Counted from the first letter of the stretch, positions 1-12,025 are shown. The stretch is DNA of 12,810 nucleotides from Spongospora subterranea (GCA_900404475.1 OUQQ01000585.1:1-12810); one strand, 5' to 3'. Made by a program: numbers and translations. The notes: a model not told the origin generated them from the sequence alone.

Positions 1-358
1 GTTGATGACATCCCGGTGCTGGGTCAGGTGGAGATGATCTCGACAGACCAACCTCGTTCAGTGATCGATTAACGATCACGGATGGCCCATAACCAATCAC
101 CCTTGGTCGAAAATGAGATCCCTGGCGAGTGTGGTCCAGAGTGTTCCGCTGCGGCCGCACCTGATCTATGGCCAGGTCAGCGCGACCCTACAGATGTCGC
201 ATCCTGTACAGGTCTCCGAGTCGAACTCGGACCCGAATCTGCCAACCGTCCGTGGACTTACAATACATACCTAAAGTGGTCTAATCGCTATCGGTGGCGA
301 AAGGGGCGTTTCGACAGCAGATCGGTGCACAGCCGCTTGCCTGGATCTGAGGATCAGC
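1..358. other. 5' flank of the ARF gene, no confident gene
   Basis: An open frame runs from the window edge to a TAA at 70-72 (23 codons). It could be the last codons of an upstream gene, but it is too short to judge. A 7-bp inverted repeat with a 5-nt loop (61-79) surrounds that stop. The rest should hold the ARF promoter and 5' UTR; I see no clear TATA box. A GC-rich open frame continues from 82 to 519 but overlaps the ARF exon in another phase and looks like no known protein. Confidence 0.4.
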
Positions 359-981
<623 letters not shown>

Positions 982-1068
982 AAATTAGAGACATGTTCAT
1001 ATACCGCTGTGAGACGTCAGAGATTTCTGTGGGTCAGGACGCCAAATTTTTCAAAAGTTACTGGCATT

Positions 1069-2434
1069 TTATGATTGCTTGTGCTTTTTGCAATATTTCG
1101 TGATTGGATGTAACATTTTGTTTACATATTCGGCGATCACAGATGATGAGCGAGCGAAATAGCGCCATATTGAGTCATCGTGTGCGTCAGGCTTATCGTT
1201 GTACAGATTCAAGCCCGATTTCATGAACCCGCCCAGCTGTTTCCTGCGATGTTCATGAGTTGTTCAGCCTGGGCTCAACACAATCCGTATATGACCCCAT
1301 TACCTTGCGTGCTCATCAGCCTGATATTGATACTTCTTGATTTGCTGTATGCTTTCCCTCAGTATATGAGATGGTTCCAAGCTGTACGCTTTCTTGAGAT
1401 CTCGCAGGGCCATTGTAAAATTTTCTTTCCGCCCGTACGCTACACCTCGCCTGTATAGACATTTAACATTGCTTCCTTGCCCTTTCATATCAAGCGCCTT
1501 TGAACCTAAGTACATGGTATTCTTATAGTTCATTCAGCAGATAGTTGGTTTGAAAATACATGAGCTAACAGCAGCGTCCCAATCGGCAAGGCGCACATGG
1601 CACGCTCCTGAGTTGCTATGGCAAAAAAACTTAACAGATTGAGCATCATCGTAATCTACATCCTCTGAACGTCTTTCCGATTTCCCGTCGCTCATTGACC
1701 TGAACAAACATCAATATCTGCGATGGAAAGTCTCGACGTATTATATACTCTAGTGCAGCCAATGATCTTTTATAGCTCCGGATGCTAGACGTGAACTTTC
1801 CTTGTGTGTACTGCTCGTTCCCAATTTGACGATGTCTTTTCGCAATGGAAAACCTATCGCCATCGCTGATATCCCAAAGGTTCGATTCCTATACCCCAGT
1901 CAATATGAAGTTTTGTCTAAAACACGAACCTCACGGTTTCCCAGCGGTGCAGGGTTACGTCAAAAAGTAAAGTGCACGAAGTTGACGGTAACTGCATCCC
2001 TGCCGGGCGATTAGCGTCGTTAAACCCATATTCGGAAGTACAAGAAACAATGGCCCGCTCTCCAATTTTCATGGTACCCAGACACATTTCGAGGCCTCTG
2101 GCAGTTTCCGACCGCCCTAAACAGAAATCCACTTCCTCGTGCGGCGAATCGAAAACTGTAACGTCCGGTGATTCTTTACACGAAATGGACATGGTGATAT
2201 AGACACGACTAAAAACTGGGGCACATTTACTGTCGAAATCCTATAGACCTAAATTTAGCTTCCAAAAAAGAAGCGGCGTTATCAACAAAATTGAACCTCA
2301 ATCACAGAGACACAGGTCTTAACAACGCCACCGTCTTCGGTGATATGAACGTCGTCTCCCGGTTGACCTCGCCCGTCATCTTGTTTTTTCCGGACCGGTC
2401 CTGGATCGCCTTCATCACGATCAGGGCACACCAT
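1069..2434 (-). CDS. FKBP-type prolyl isomerase-like protein with TPR domain (FKBP6/Shutdown- or FKBP8-like), 6 exons
   Basis: My model in transcription order is 2434-2297, 2240-1935, 1888-1749, 1699-1560, 1505-1304 and 1243-1069. Introns are 56, 46, 49, 54 and 60 nt, all GT-AG and in phase, giving 366 residues. The FKBP fold (about 30-150) shows DGGVVK, VFDSP, a LGTMKIGER segment, SEYGF and LLFDVTLHRW. A three-repeat TPR domain (about 160-315) follows, with RQIGNEQY, an Asn in HSNSGACH and VKCLYRRG. These are the Asn/Lys/Arg positions of the carboxylate clamp that binds the HSP90/HSP70 tail. The usual active-site Trp after the V-I pair is Leu, so isomerase activity may be weak, as in FKBP6. 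The tail (KSGLNLYNDKP then basic residues) has no clear membrane helix. The ATG at 2434 follows an in-frame TAG. Exon ends come from splice phase plus domain continuity; the orthology group is uncertain. Confidence 0.85.
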
Positions 2435-2865
2435 TGACGTCGTACCGTTGTCCTATTCTCAACTATTATGGCTACTACACTGTAGTAGGTGGCGGGTAGT
2501 ACTGGACGTGGCGAAAGTAGACTGGCAGAGAGGTTCCGCAGGACACGTGTTGTGTTACAAACTGACGACCTGACCTTTGTTTGATGGGGTTTTCTGTAAT
2601 GGAATTTACCAAACTATCTAGATGTTTTGAAAATTGTTTTTTTTTTTCAAAGCGTTAGGTCTTTATCATAATGATCTGTGCTATCATGGGCATGCGACAT
2701 GTGATCACAACGAGCGCCCTGAAGAAGCGTGATGCTTTCGAGTGCGGCTGGTTATTCTCAAAATACCATTGATTCACTTCACAGACATTCGGCGCCCTCC
2801 ACAGTCTCGAAACAATTTCGGCAAAAAAAAACAAGAAGAAGTTCAGGAGGCTAAGTGCGACTCTC
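2435..2865. promoter_or_regulatory. shared divergent promoter interval, FKBP-TPR / PARN-family
   Basis: Two start codons face away from each other across about 430 bp (about 480 bp if the nuclease starts at 2914). No coding segment is evident here, so both promoters and 5' UTRs must lie within it. It holds a perfect 17-nt palindrome (2472-2488) and T- and A-homopolymer runs near 2636 and 2825. No canonical TATA box is obvious on either side. Confidence 0.55.
2472..2488. repeat. 8-bp perfect palindrome with 1-nt centre
   Basis: CTACTACA, one C, then TGTAGTAG. Its position in the divergent promoter, about 40 bp upstream of the FKBP start, fits a dimer-binding site, but chance is not excluded. 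Confidence 0.4.
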
Positions 2866-4507
2866 ATGGTGCCGTTGACTCCGCATGTTTCTCCGCATTT
2901 CCGATCTTTCTTCATGATTGATCGTCTGGATCCCATCCAAGTCTTGAAGCGTTTTCTGCCCCTGGCCCAGTTTGTATCTGTCGACATCGAGTTTACTGGG
3001 CTGAATACGGTTCATGACAGTTTTCCGAAATATTTTGACACTGTTGATCTCCGTTTTCAACAAGCAAAGTAAGTTGCTTTTTTCGAGGTGCACCGCTGTT
3101 TGTTTGACCATTTCGTGTTGCCCGTTGACCGATGTTCGGAGTCGATCTAATAGTCTGCTTTAGAGAAGTTGTCAACACGTTCGCTGTGGTTCAGCTAGGG
3201 CTGTGCCTGTTCATCGATGAAAATTGCCTCGATGAAGATGACGGCGTCACGTCGAATGAACATCCAGCGACTGCCAAGCAAACCTGCAGACATTCCCATT
3301 CGACCAACGCGTCGTCGTCTCTCATTGCCATACCAATGTCGCTTTTGATTCGTCCATCCACTGGCACATTTACCTGTCAAGCTTCATCAAGTGAAACTAT
3401 TTATCCAACGCCTTGTCAAGCGCTGATTCTGTTTTGATTTTTTCGTTTAGTCCGGTTTCTGGCAGACAGAGGGCAATTCGACTTCAATGAGTTATTTCGG
3501 AATGGTAAGCGGTCCGATGATTTGGTCGGGTTTGTGGTTTTTACCGATTCGGGTCAGGCCTTCCCAGCAAAACGGTTGGCAGCCAAGTTTTATTGATGCT
3601 GAGTGAATCCAAGGTTCCGTTAGTAATGCATAATGGGCTTCTTGATGCGATGTTTCTAGTTAGAACATTCATGGAGCCGTTGGCCGACTCACTGCCCGAA
3701 TTCAAATCCCAATGTCGCCGCCTTCTGCCGAATATTTACGACTCGAAACTTATCTGCAGCAAAAGTGAATATCTACGCTCAAAGTTTGCCAGTTTCTGGC
3801 TTGAAAAAGTGTACGAACAAGCCAACACTGATGAATTGTTCAAAGACAAGCCAGGCATCAAGGTCCGTTGATTTTCATTGTTATAAAGTCCAGTTATCAA
3901 TATGTGTTCCAGATCCACGAATCGTTCGATGAGAAGGTATCTCAACATCATGACGCGGCTTTCGACGCCTATATGACCGGGGTGGTCTTCGCGCGTCTCG
4001 GTAGTTATATCCAGGCGCAGAACGCTGAAGTCGCCGAACAAACCGACAGCTGGATTGTGGAGAATGTCGACTGGGGTTCAACAAAAATTGAGACTTTCGC
4101 CAATCGTATGTGATATCGTCAAACATCAATAGATAGTGATGGAACATGCACAGGAATCTGTCTAAATAGGTGCATATTGCATCTGGATATTAACAGTGAT
4201 CAACCCGCTTGCTTTCACGGCGTCCTCAAGGTACTTCTTGTTTTCGAATGACCGTCGTATTGTTGAGTAGAATGCCAAGGTATGTATCAACGAAGGCACA
4301 GCAGCACGTGTGTTCACATCACACATCGTTGATATTATTGGTCCAATAATCAACAAGGAACGAATCAAAATTCTCTGGGAAGATGACCGATACGCTTATG
4401 CAATTATCGGCGCTCATCTTCATGATGGTTTAAGTTCCATAGCCGCTGCCGTCAATAAATCATGCATCAAAGCAAAAAGTCACTTTCGAGTCGAGCCATT
4501 TCAATAA
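2866..4507 (+). CDS. PARN/PNLDC1-family 3'-5' exoribonuclease (CAF1 fold), 7 exons
   Basis: Exons are 2866-3068, 3164-3390, 3451-3504, 3558-3862, 3913-4105, 4154-4230 and 4280-4507. Introns are 95, 60, 53, 50, 48 and 49 nt, all in phase. The product is 428 residues from the ATG at 2866, or 412 from the in-frame ATG at 2914, which fits family N-termini better. The DEDDh nuclease residues are present: VDIEF (Asp, Glu), HNGLLD (Asp), and HHDAAFDAY (His, Asp). FTCQASSIRFL and QFDFNELF are typical of PARN and PNLDC1. The last two exons match the C-terminal part of PARN, with NRICLNR and an RRM-like end containing WEDDRYAY. Relatives shorten poly(A) tails or trim small-RNA 3' ends. The R3H domain that PARN carries between FDFN and the third Asp is absent; only about 20 residues link them. 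The centre of exon 2 aligns poorly and may hide another small intron. Confidence 0.88.
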
Positions 4508-4508
4508 A
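4503..4508 (+). terminator. AATAAA polyadenylation signal overlapping the stop codon
   Basis: The hexamer AATAAA contains the TAA stop (4505-4507) of the nuclease gene. Only 64 bp separate this stop from that of the convergent glutathione reductase, so the 3' UTR must be very short or overlap the neighbour. Confidence 0.6.
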
Positions 4509-4571
4509 CTATATTTGTTCAACATGGGACGCCCGATACTGAAAACGAAACAGTTTCTTTGCTGGGAGTAT

Positions 4572-7604
<3,033 letters not shown>

Positions 7605-8267
7605 TCATGTCAGGAGCCATCCGCGCCCTGCATTCCAGATGGCATATCCTAGAGCTTGCAGGGACGCGCGACGATATGCCATCTGGATTGCAGGTCGCCG
7701 ACGGCTCGCTTGCTCAACGTCCTCTCGAAGTGCTTCCCTTTAGGAGTATCCGAATAATATTGAACAGGGTGGATAGATCCCATAACCCAATCGGTATCCG
7801 TTCTCGAATTCGGCGTCGCCAATCTTGAAACTCGATTCGGCAGCGTCACCTTTCAGCATATTCACCATGATCCCTGACACCCAAGTTCCAATGGTTGGTC
7901 TACACGAGGTCAACTTTCCAATTCAGTCACTAATCCTTCCAGTTGTTGTGTCGTCGTTTGGTCGCATGTACTCGATCAGGATTTTCCTATCAACGATCTG
8001 GCCATTGAGAAATTCGCCCAACAAATAATTCGCGTCACCTTTCCAGAACACAATCCTAATGTAATCGATGAGGTTAATCAGCTATCACTCTCTTCTGAAT
8101 CGCTTCCACTCCTTGGGCGAAAGGCATGAGCCAGATTTCTCCGAAGATTTATGGGTAAATCCACAATCACAAGAAAATTGATGAAATTTCGAGATAAACT
8201 TCGTGCTATTACAGTATCTGTCGATGAGATGAATAGCGACACGTTCCTGCGTTCCTGATCCGGTCAA
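7605..8267 (-). CDS. unidentified coding-like segment, probably multi-exon or decayed
   Basis: One minus-strand frame stays open for 221 codons apart from stops at three places: 8087-8082 (TGA TAG), 7925-7923 (TGA) and 7742-7740 (TAA). Each could lie in a short intron. A 57-nt GT-AG interval (7930-7874) removes the TGA, and a 49- or 63-nt interval (7786-7738 or 7786-7724) removes the TAA. The first and the 63-nt alternative keep phase. The translation has protein-like stretches such as VFWKGDANYLLGEFLNG and FENGYRLGYGIY, loosely like MORN repeats, and a basic end QMAYRRASLQALGYAIW. I do not recognise the family. No convincing start exon was found upstream, so the 5' end is open. Codon-by-codon conservation with a relative would separate a live gene from a relic. 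Confidence 0.4.
7614..7707. repeat. 94-nt near-perfect hairpin (pre-miRNA-like inverted repeat)
   Basis: Arms 7614-7648 and 7673-7707 pair at 31 of 35 positions, with four isolated symmetric mismatches and a 24-nt loop. The innermost 22 positions (7627-7648 with 7673-7694) have one mismatch. Stem length and spaced mismatches match an animal miRNA precursor, on either strand. It overlaps the tail of the minus-strand coding-like segment, so a foldback or MITE remnant is the alternative. Confidence 0.55.
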
Positions 8268-8631
8268 TGATCAGTGTGAAACAGTCTGGTTCGACATAGC
8301 TTCTCAATGATCGTCAATTCCTTCAAGTTGAGGCTTCAGGCTCATCCTGAACCAGAAAAATAAACACGATTACGGCATTGATTGTGCCTTTTTGAATAAC
8401 GAATACTCGTGAAGTACAGATTCACTACGATGATAACCCGAGACGATTCCAATAGGGAACGATATTGGGCTGAGATGGGCACGTGCTGATCCGGACCGAG
8501 GGAACCATTCCCATGATTAAGAAAGAGGGGACGAGTGTATCAGCAGAATCAGTTCGCATCACTTCGAGCTAAGAAAGTCAGTGTATTTTGTGAGACCAAA
8601 AGGAGCAGATATACAAAGGAAAAGTACGGGT
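8268..8631. other. intergenic, nothing recognised
   Basis: This holds the 3' flank of the tandem-repeat protein gene and whatever lies upstream of the unidentified segment. On the minus strand a polypyrimidine stretch before an AG near 8347 could be a 3' splice site, but the frame after it closes within about 14 codons. Confidence 0.35.
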
Positions 8632-10092
8632 TCAGGTATGGGACAAAGGAAGGGAATCGACAGGACGCCTTGACACAGCGAGTTTTTCCTTGAACAGATC
8701 ATCAACGCTAACAATGATATCCCACACCTCCAAAGCAACTAAACAGTGAAGATTTTGACCATACAGCTTTTCATCCCATTCTTCCTTGAGCCCTTTGATA
8801 GTTTCCAGCTCTGCATCGATAACCCGGGATCTGAAACTTTTAACTTGATCGAAAATTTCCGAATTTCGACCGCTGTTCGAATTCAATTGGTTGTCGAGCT
8901 CTTGCAGTTCCCTTCGCGCATTGATGCATTCAGCAGGGAACTCAACATGTTTGTTTGTAATTTCATTCACATTGCTTTCATGATGAGAAAACTGTGCTTG
9001 TTTCACCTTGTCCCACGACGAGAGATCGTTTTGAAGCATTCGAATCAGAACACAGAGACCACGATATAGTTCTGTGAACGATGGCTGATAAGTCAACTCA
9101 TACTTTTCTTTCGAATCCACGATGAGATCCATGTAAGCCGTACTCCATATTCGTGGTTGTTCTCCGTATTTGAGTTTATACGCATTGCTCCTATTGATAA
9201 AGGCTTGGCGTTCGAGATCTCCCGGAAGACGATCGCAAAATTCATCAAGTTTGCGGGCTAGATATCTGGTATCCTCGGCAAATGCAAGTTCCTCGAGATT
9301 CGGTTCACTAGTTGTGCTGAGCATCATGTTTTCGACAGGAAAGTCTTTCACAGAACGTTTATTCTTGAATATGTCATCAACGCTAGCGATGAGATCCCAA
9401 ACTTCCAAAGCAACCGGAACGTGAATATTTTGACCATACAACTTTTCATCCCATTCTTTCATGAGCAGCTCGATGTTCTCCGGCTTTGCATCAGTCACCC
9501 GGGATCTGAAACTTTCAACCTGGCTTAGGATTATGGGACTTTGATCCTTGTTCGACTCGAAATATTGATTAAATTCATTGTTCAGTTCTCTTCGCGCCTT
9601 GACACAGGCAATAGGGAACGAAACATACGTGCCAGTGATGTCATCGACGTTCCTGTCATGGTAGGAAAACAGTGATTGTTTCGATTTGTCCCAGGCAGAG
9701 AGATCATGTTGAAAAATATGAATCATAGCCGTGAGATGATCATATAATTTGTTGAACGCCGCCTGATGAGTGTCCAAATACTGTGCAGTCGCGGCTATGA
9801 AAAGATCAGAGACCTCCTCATTCCATGCTTCCGGTATTTCCATTGGCGGGTATTTCATCCTGTACGCGTTGACCCTTTCGAGAAAGGCCTGGCGTTCTGC
9901 ATATTCTGGGTTACGGTTGCAATATTCATCGAGTTTGCGGACTACCCATCCGGTCTCCTCAGCCCATGCAATCTCATCCGGATTTGGTTCACTGCTGAAA
10001 GGTTGCCCATTACCTGTTGGGACTGAATGTAAAGGCCTTTTGGGAAGCCACCATAGAAGCCACCATATGATTTTTCGAAAGAGCGCATTCAT
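8632..10092 (-). CDS. unrecognised intronless protein: Trp-rich leader plus two 225-residue tandem repeats
   Basis: An uninterrupted frame encodes 486 residues from the ATG at 10092. An earlier in-frame ATG at 10236 would add 48, but the downstream one is preferred because two relics nearby begin with the same leader. The N-terminus is MNALFR then WWLLWWLPKR, a short Trp-rich hydrophobic stretch ending in basic residues, perhaps a membrane anchor. Two mostly helical units follow (about 35-262 and 263-486), sharing RKLDE.C, ERQAF, NAY..KY, LS.WDK.KQ, NV..IT, ARREL, SFRSRV.DA and EWDEKLYGQN with an offset of exactly 225 residues. I know no family with these motifs. Unlike its neighbours it has no introns. 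The C-terminal Lys/Arg/Pro tail is unremarkable. A lineage-specific duplicated gene or a retrocopy would fit; the conserved length of both units argues it is under selection. Confidence 0.8.
   Translation of the reverse strand: MNALFRKIIWWLLWWLPKRPLHSVPTGNGQPFSSEPNPDEIAWAEETGWVVRKLDEYCNRNPEYAERQAFLERVNAYRMKYPPMEIPEAWNEEVSDLFIAATAQYLDTHQAAFNKLYDHLTAMIHIFQHDLSAWDKSKQSLFSYHDRNVDDITGTYVSFPIACVKARRELNNEFNQYFESNKDQSPIILSQVESFRSRVTDAKPENIELLMKEWDEKLYGQNIHVPVALEVWDLIASVDDIFKNKRSVKDFPVENMMLSTTSEPNLEELAFAEDTRYLARKLDEFCDRLPGDLERQAFINRSNAYKLKYGEQPRIWSTAYMDLIVDSKEKYELTYQPSFTELYRGLCVLIRMLQNDLSSWDKVKQAQFSHHESNVNEITNKHVEFPAECINARRELQELDNQLNSNSGRNSEIFDQVKSFRSRVIDAELETIKGLKEEWDEKLYGQNLHCLVALEVWDIIVSVDDLFKEKLAVSRRPVDSLPLSHT
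10044..10067. repeat. 12-bp perfect tandem duplication in the leader of the repeat protein
   Basis: The unit GAAGCCACCATA (plus strand) occurs twice in a row and doubles the Trp-Trp-Leu element of the leader. The related leaders at 11290 (-) and 11493 (+) have one unit, so the intact gene gained four codons or the relics lost them. Confidence 0.85.
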
Positions 10093-10349
10093 CGTCTTGC
10101 AATTGGTTGAGAAATAACAATGGCCACGGGAAGACCGATGTTCCGATTTACACACCTGGAATATTGACCTGAACACAAAAACAGTTTTGATGGAAAAAGT
10201 GCGAGCGCATTTTTGTGATTGTGAAACTATCTCCATTGCTACGTTGGAGCATTCAAAACTCGAACAGGGATGGACCTGTGGCGTTTATATTTCTTCACAG
10301 CATATTCTGCTTGATGAACAGAGAGACGATTGCCATTTGCGTCAAGGAC
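10093..10349. promoter_or_regulatory. 5' flank of the tandem-repeat protein gene
   Basis: About 250 bp separate the preferred start of the repeat protein from the end of the transposase relic, so the promoter of that gene must lie here or within the relic. No clear TATA box or initiator is visible. The frame stays open upstream to 10236 without recognisable content. Confidence 0.3.
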
Positions 10350-11290
10350 TCGATATGCATCCATATATCGGTATTATTTTCGTGCATATCGACGTATGGC
10401 CGTGTTGACACGCTTTCCAATGCGATAGGCACAACAACTTGCAAATCTTTGAAAAAATAAGTACAATTTTTTCTGGTATAGCTTCTGCAGGCAGCTTTTT
10501 TGCTTTGCAAAGTCTGGTTGAAGTTGAAAAAGTTGTCGTGCATCTTTCAACGAATACGAGTTCTGCCATAAACGTCGTGCTTCAAAAATCGGTCGCACCC
10601 CCTTCTGAATTCCTGAGGCACTTCGCATGCGGTGACAAGTTTTCTCTCCGTCGACCTCCAACCATCCGTCGCGCTGAGGGGTTACGTTCTTTCCGTCGTC
10701 GCTGAGATTTGGTGCATTAGAGTATTAAAGCATTAGGAGGCAACGCTTTATGATTCTGCAAGTTGTCGAACATCATGAGTGCGTCACACTCATGATGCAA
10801 CAGTTTGAAAATCAGGAGTAAACGTCGCTCCAGCTGCTCAGCAAGATTGGATTTGTCCAAATACCCGTCTGAATTCTTTCCGGGCTTAATGATCACCGCG
10901 GATTCCTTCGGCAGGTTTGGATTCTCCAGCTGCTCCGTTTGTGACAGCTTCATTGGCCCATGACACTCACAGAGAAATTCTGAAACCACCAGGCTACGTC
11001 CTTCTCCTTTTGGCGTTATCGGTCGAGGTCCTTGTCGATCCATATCGTTGATTTTCCTTGTTCGAACCAAAGCATGATTCGTCATTTATCACCAAGACAA
11101 GTCTTCGGGCGGTTGATTCGGGTTCGGCTTGGTCGCCCATCTCATCGACGTCATGCTTGACCATCCTCGATTCGTAGTTTAGCTTACGGTCAAGAAACTC
11201 TTCGCGATATCTTACAACGTCTGCACGTTCATGACCATCTACACGCCTTTTGCGAAGCCACCATACGATAATCCGAAAAAGTGCATCCAT
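10350..11290 (-). pseudogene. decayed DDE-transposase-like gene with a foreign leader (copy A)
   Basis: Three successive frames read as one transposase-like protein: 11290-10994, then to 10717, then 10661-10374 with a last part in another frame down to about 10350. Motifs in order: DGHERADVVRYR, NDESCFGSN (first acidic pair), PKGEGRSLVVSEFLCECHG, IIKPGKNSDGY, MFDNLQNH (second Asp), DGEK, GIQKGVR, SLKDAR, QPDFAKQK, SYTR, VPIALESVS. I know these from a widespread eukaryotic family of DDE-type endonuclease proteins of mobile elements; I cannot name the family. At least three frameshifts are present, and a deletion near 10500 removes where the third catalytic acid should be. The first 15 codons (MDALFRIIVWWL...) do not belong to that family but match the leader of the repeat protein downstream on the same strand. 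The fusion is in frame for 98 codons. Confidence 0.7.
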
Positions 11291-11297
11291 CGTCTAG
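10905..11297 (-). repeat. palindrome 1, left arm (copy A)
   Basis: Inverted counterpart of 11486-11885 at high identity with scattered substitutions and small indels, for example a 6-nt insertion in the right arm after the leader. Homology stops at GAAGG (distal end 10905), where the right arm switches to copia sequence. Confidence 0.9.
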
Positions 11298-11485
11298 ATA
11301 CGAGCGATCAGAATTTGATTTCTTGAGAATCTCATGTGGGGTTGTTGCCTTACAGAAGGCAATGCTGCCCAAAAATTTGATGGGTCACGCCATACTCACA
11401 GCTACCCATATCCTAAATTTGTGTCCTCATCCAACCATTAAGGCAACAAATCGCACATGAGATTCTCAATCCTGATCGTTCGTAT
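11298..11485. mobile_element. MITE-like foldback element e1 at the centre of palindrome 1
   Basis: Inverted ends 11298-11339 and 11454-11485 begin ATACGA, contain TTGAGAATCTCATGTG and pair with each other; the right end lacks about 8 nt. Inner sequence includes TTGTTGCCTTA and its complement. It carries no coding capacity. It is the same element as 12026-12175 but in opposite orientation, with about 45 bp more on one side, including a 7-bp mini-hairpin (TTGCCTT ACAG AAGGCAA). Confidence 0.7.
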
Positions 11486-12025
11486 CGAGACGATGGATGC
11501 ACTTTTTCGGATTATCGTATGGTGGCTTCTCAAAAGGCGTGTATGTCATGATGGTCATGAACGTGCAGACGATGTAAAATATCGCGAAGAGTGTCTTGAC
11601 CGTAAGCTCAACTAAAAATCGAGGATGGTCAAGTATGACGTCGATGAGATGAGCGACCAAGCCGAGCCCGAATCAACCGCTTGAAGACTTGTCTTGGTGA
11701 CAAATGACGAATCATGCTTTGGTTCGAACGATGGAAAATCAACGATATGGATCGACAAGGACCTCCGACCGATAAAGTCAAGGGAGAAGGACGTAGCCTG
11801 ATAGTTTCAGAATTTCTCTGTGAGTGTCATGGGCCAATGAAGCTGTCGCAAACGGAGCAGCTGGAGAATCCGAACCTGCCGAAGGCCGAGCATATATCTA
11901 CGGAATTCGACAGGTTTCTCAAAGACGAAGGTATTGAGTTTCACTCAAACGTTCTTTATGCTTCAGAACAAAATCTGGCCGAGCGTGGGCATGGGATCAT
12001 CATGGATTCAGACAGAGCAATGAAG
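11486..12025 (+). pseudogene. chimeric relic: transposase-like copy B fused to a copia integrase fragment
   Basis: From the ATG at 11493 the sequence repeats copy A in inverted orientation (leader, DGHER, NDESCFGSN, CECHG). An in-frame TAA interrupts it after about 40 codons and there is a frameshift before GEGRS. It keeps bases lost from A around FGSNDGKSTIWIDKDL. At 11885 it switches to the copia integrase (ISTEFDRFLKDEG...NLAERGHG), in frame, so one 110-codon frame (11714-12046) spans both. The switch shares a single G with both parents. There is no sign it is functional. Confidence 0.75.
11885..12025 (+). repeat. palindrome 2, left arm (copia integrase fragment)
   Basis: Inverted counterpart of 12176-12318, nearly identical apart from a few substitutions and a 2-nt indel next to the central element. 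It is also the distal part of chimeric copy B. Confidence 0.9.

Noticed and set aside
182..231. Three small hairpins in a row, the last with a TCGAA loop, suggesting a tRNA
   Set aside because: The last arm has only a 5-nt loop in its best pairing, the spacing does not form D, anticodon and T arms, and no acceptor stem closes it.
1616..1660. A short intron before the HSNSGACH segment of the FKBP gene (TTTTTTTGCCATAG acceptor)
   Set aside because: The frame reads through in TPR-like sequence and the only nearby donor would make a 20-nt intron or break the phase.
7738..8081. Firm assignment of the unidentified segment to the MORN-repeat family
   Set aside because: Only two loose matches to the Y-G-F-NG pattern; spacing is irregular, so the call was left open.
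8285..8356. 8-bp inverted repeat as a second miRNA-like hairpin
   Set aside because: The interior pairs poorly with large asymmetric loops; it does not look like a precursor.
9766..10117. Plus-strand frames of 86 and 115 codons opposite the repeat protein
   Set aside because: Antisense shadows of a long conserved minus-strand frame.
10771..10797. 11-bp perfect inverted repeat with 5-nt loop
   Set aside because: It lies in the transposase relic where the codons for HHE and LMM happen to mirror each other; probably coincidental to coding.
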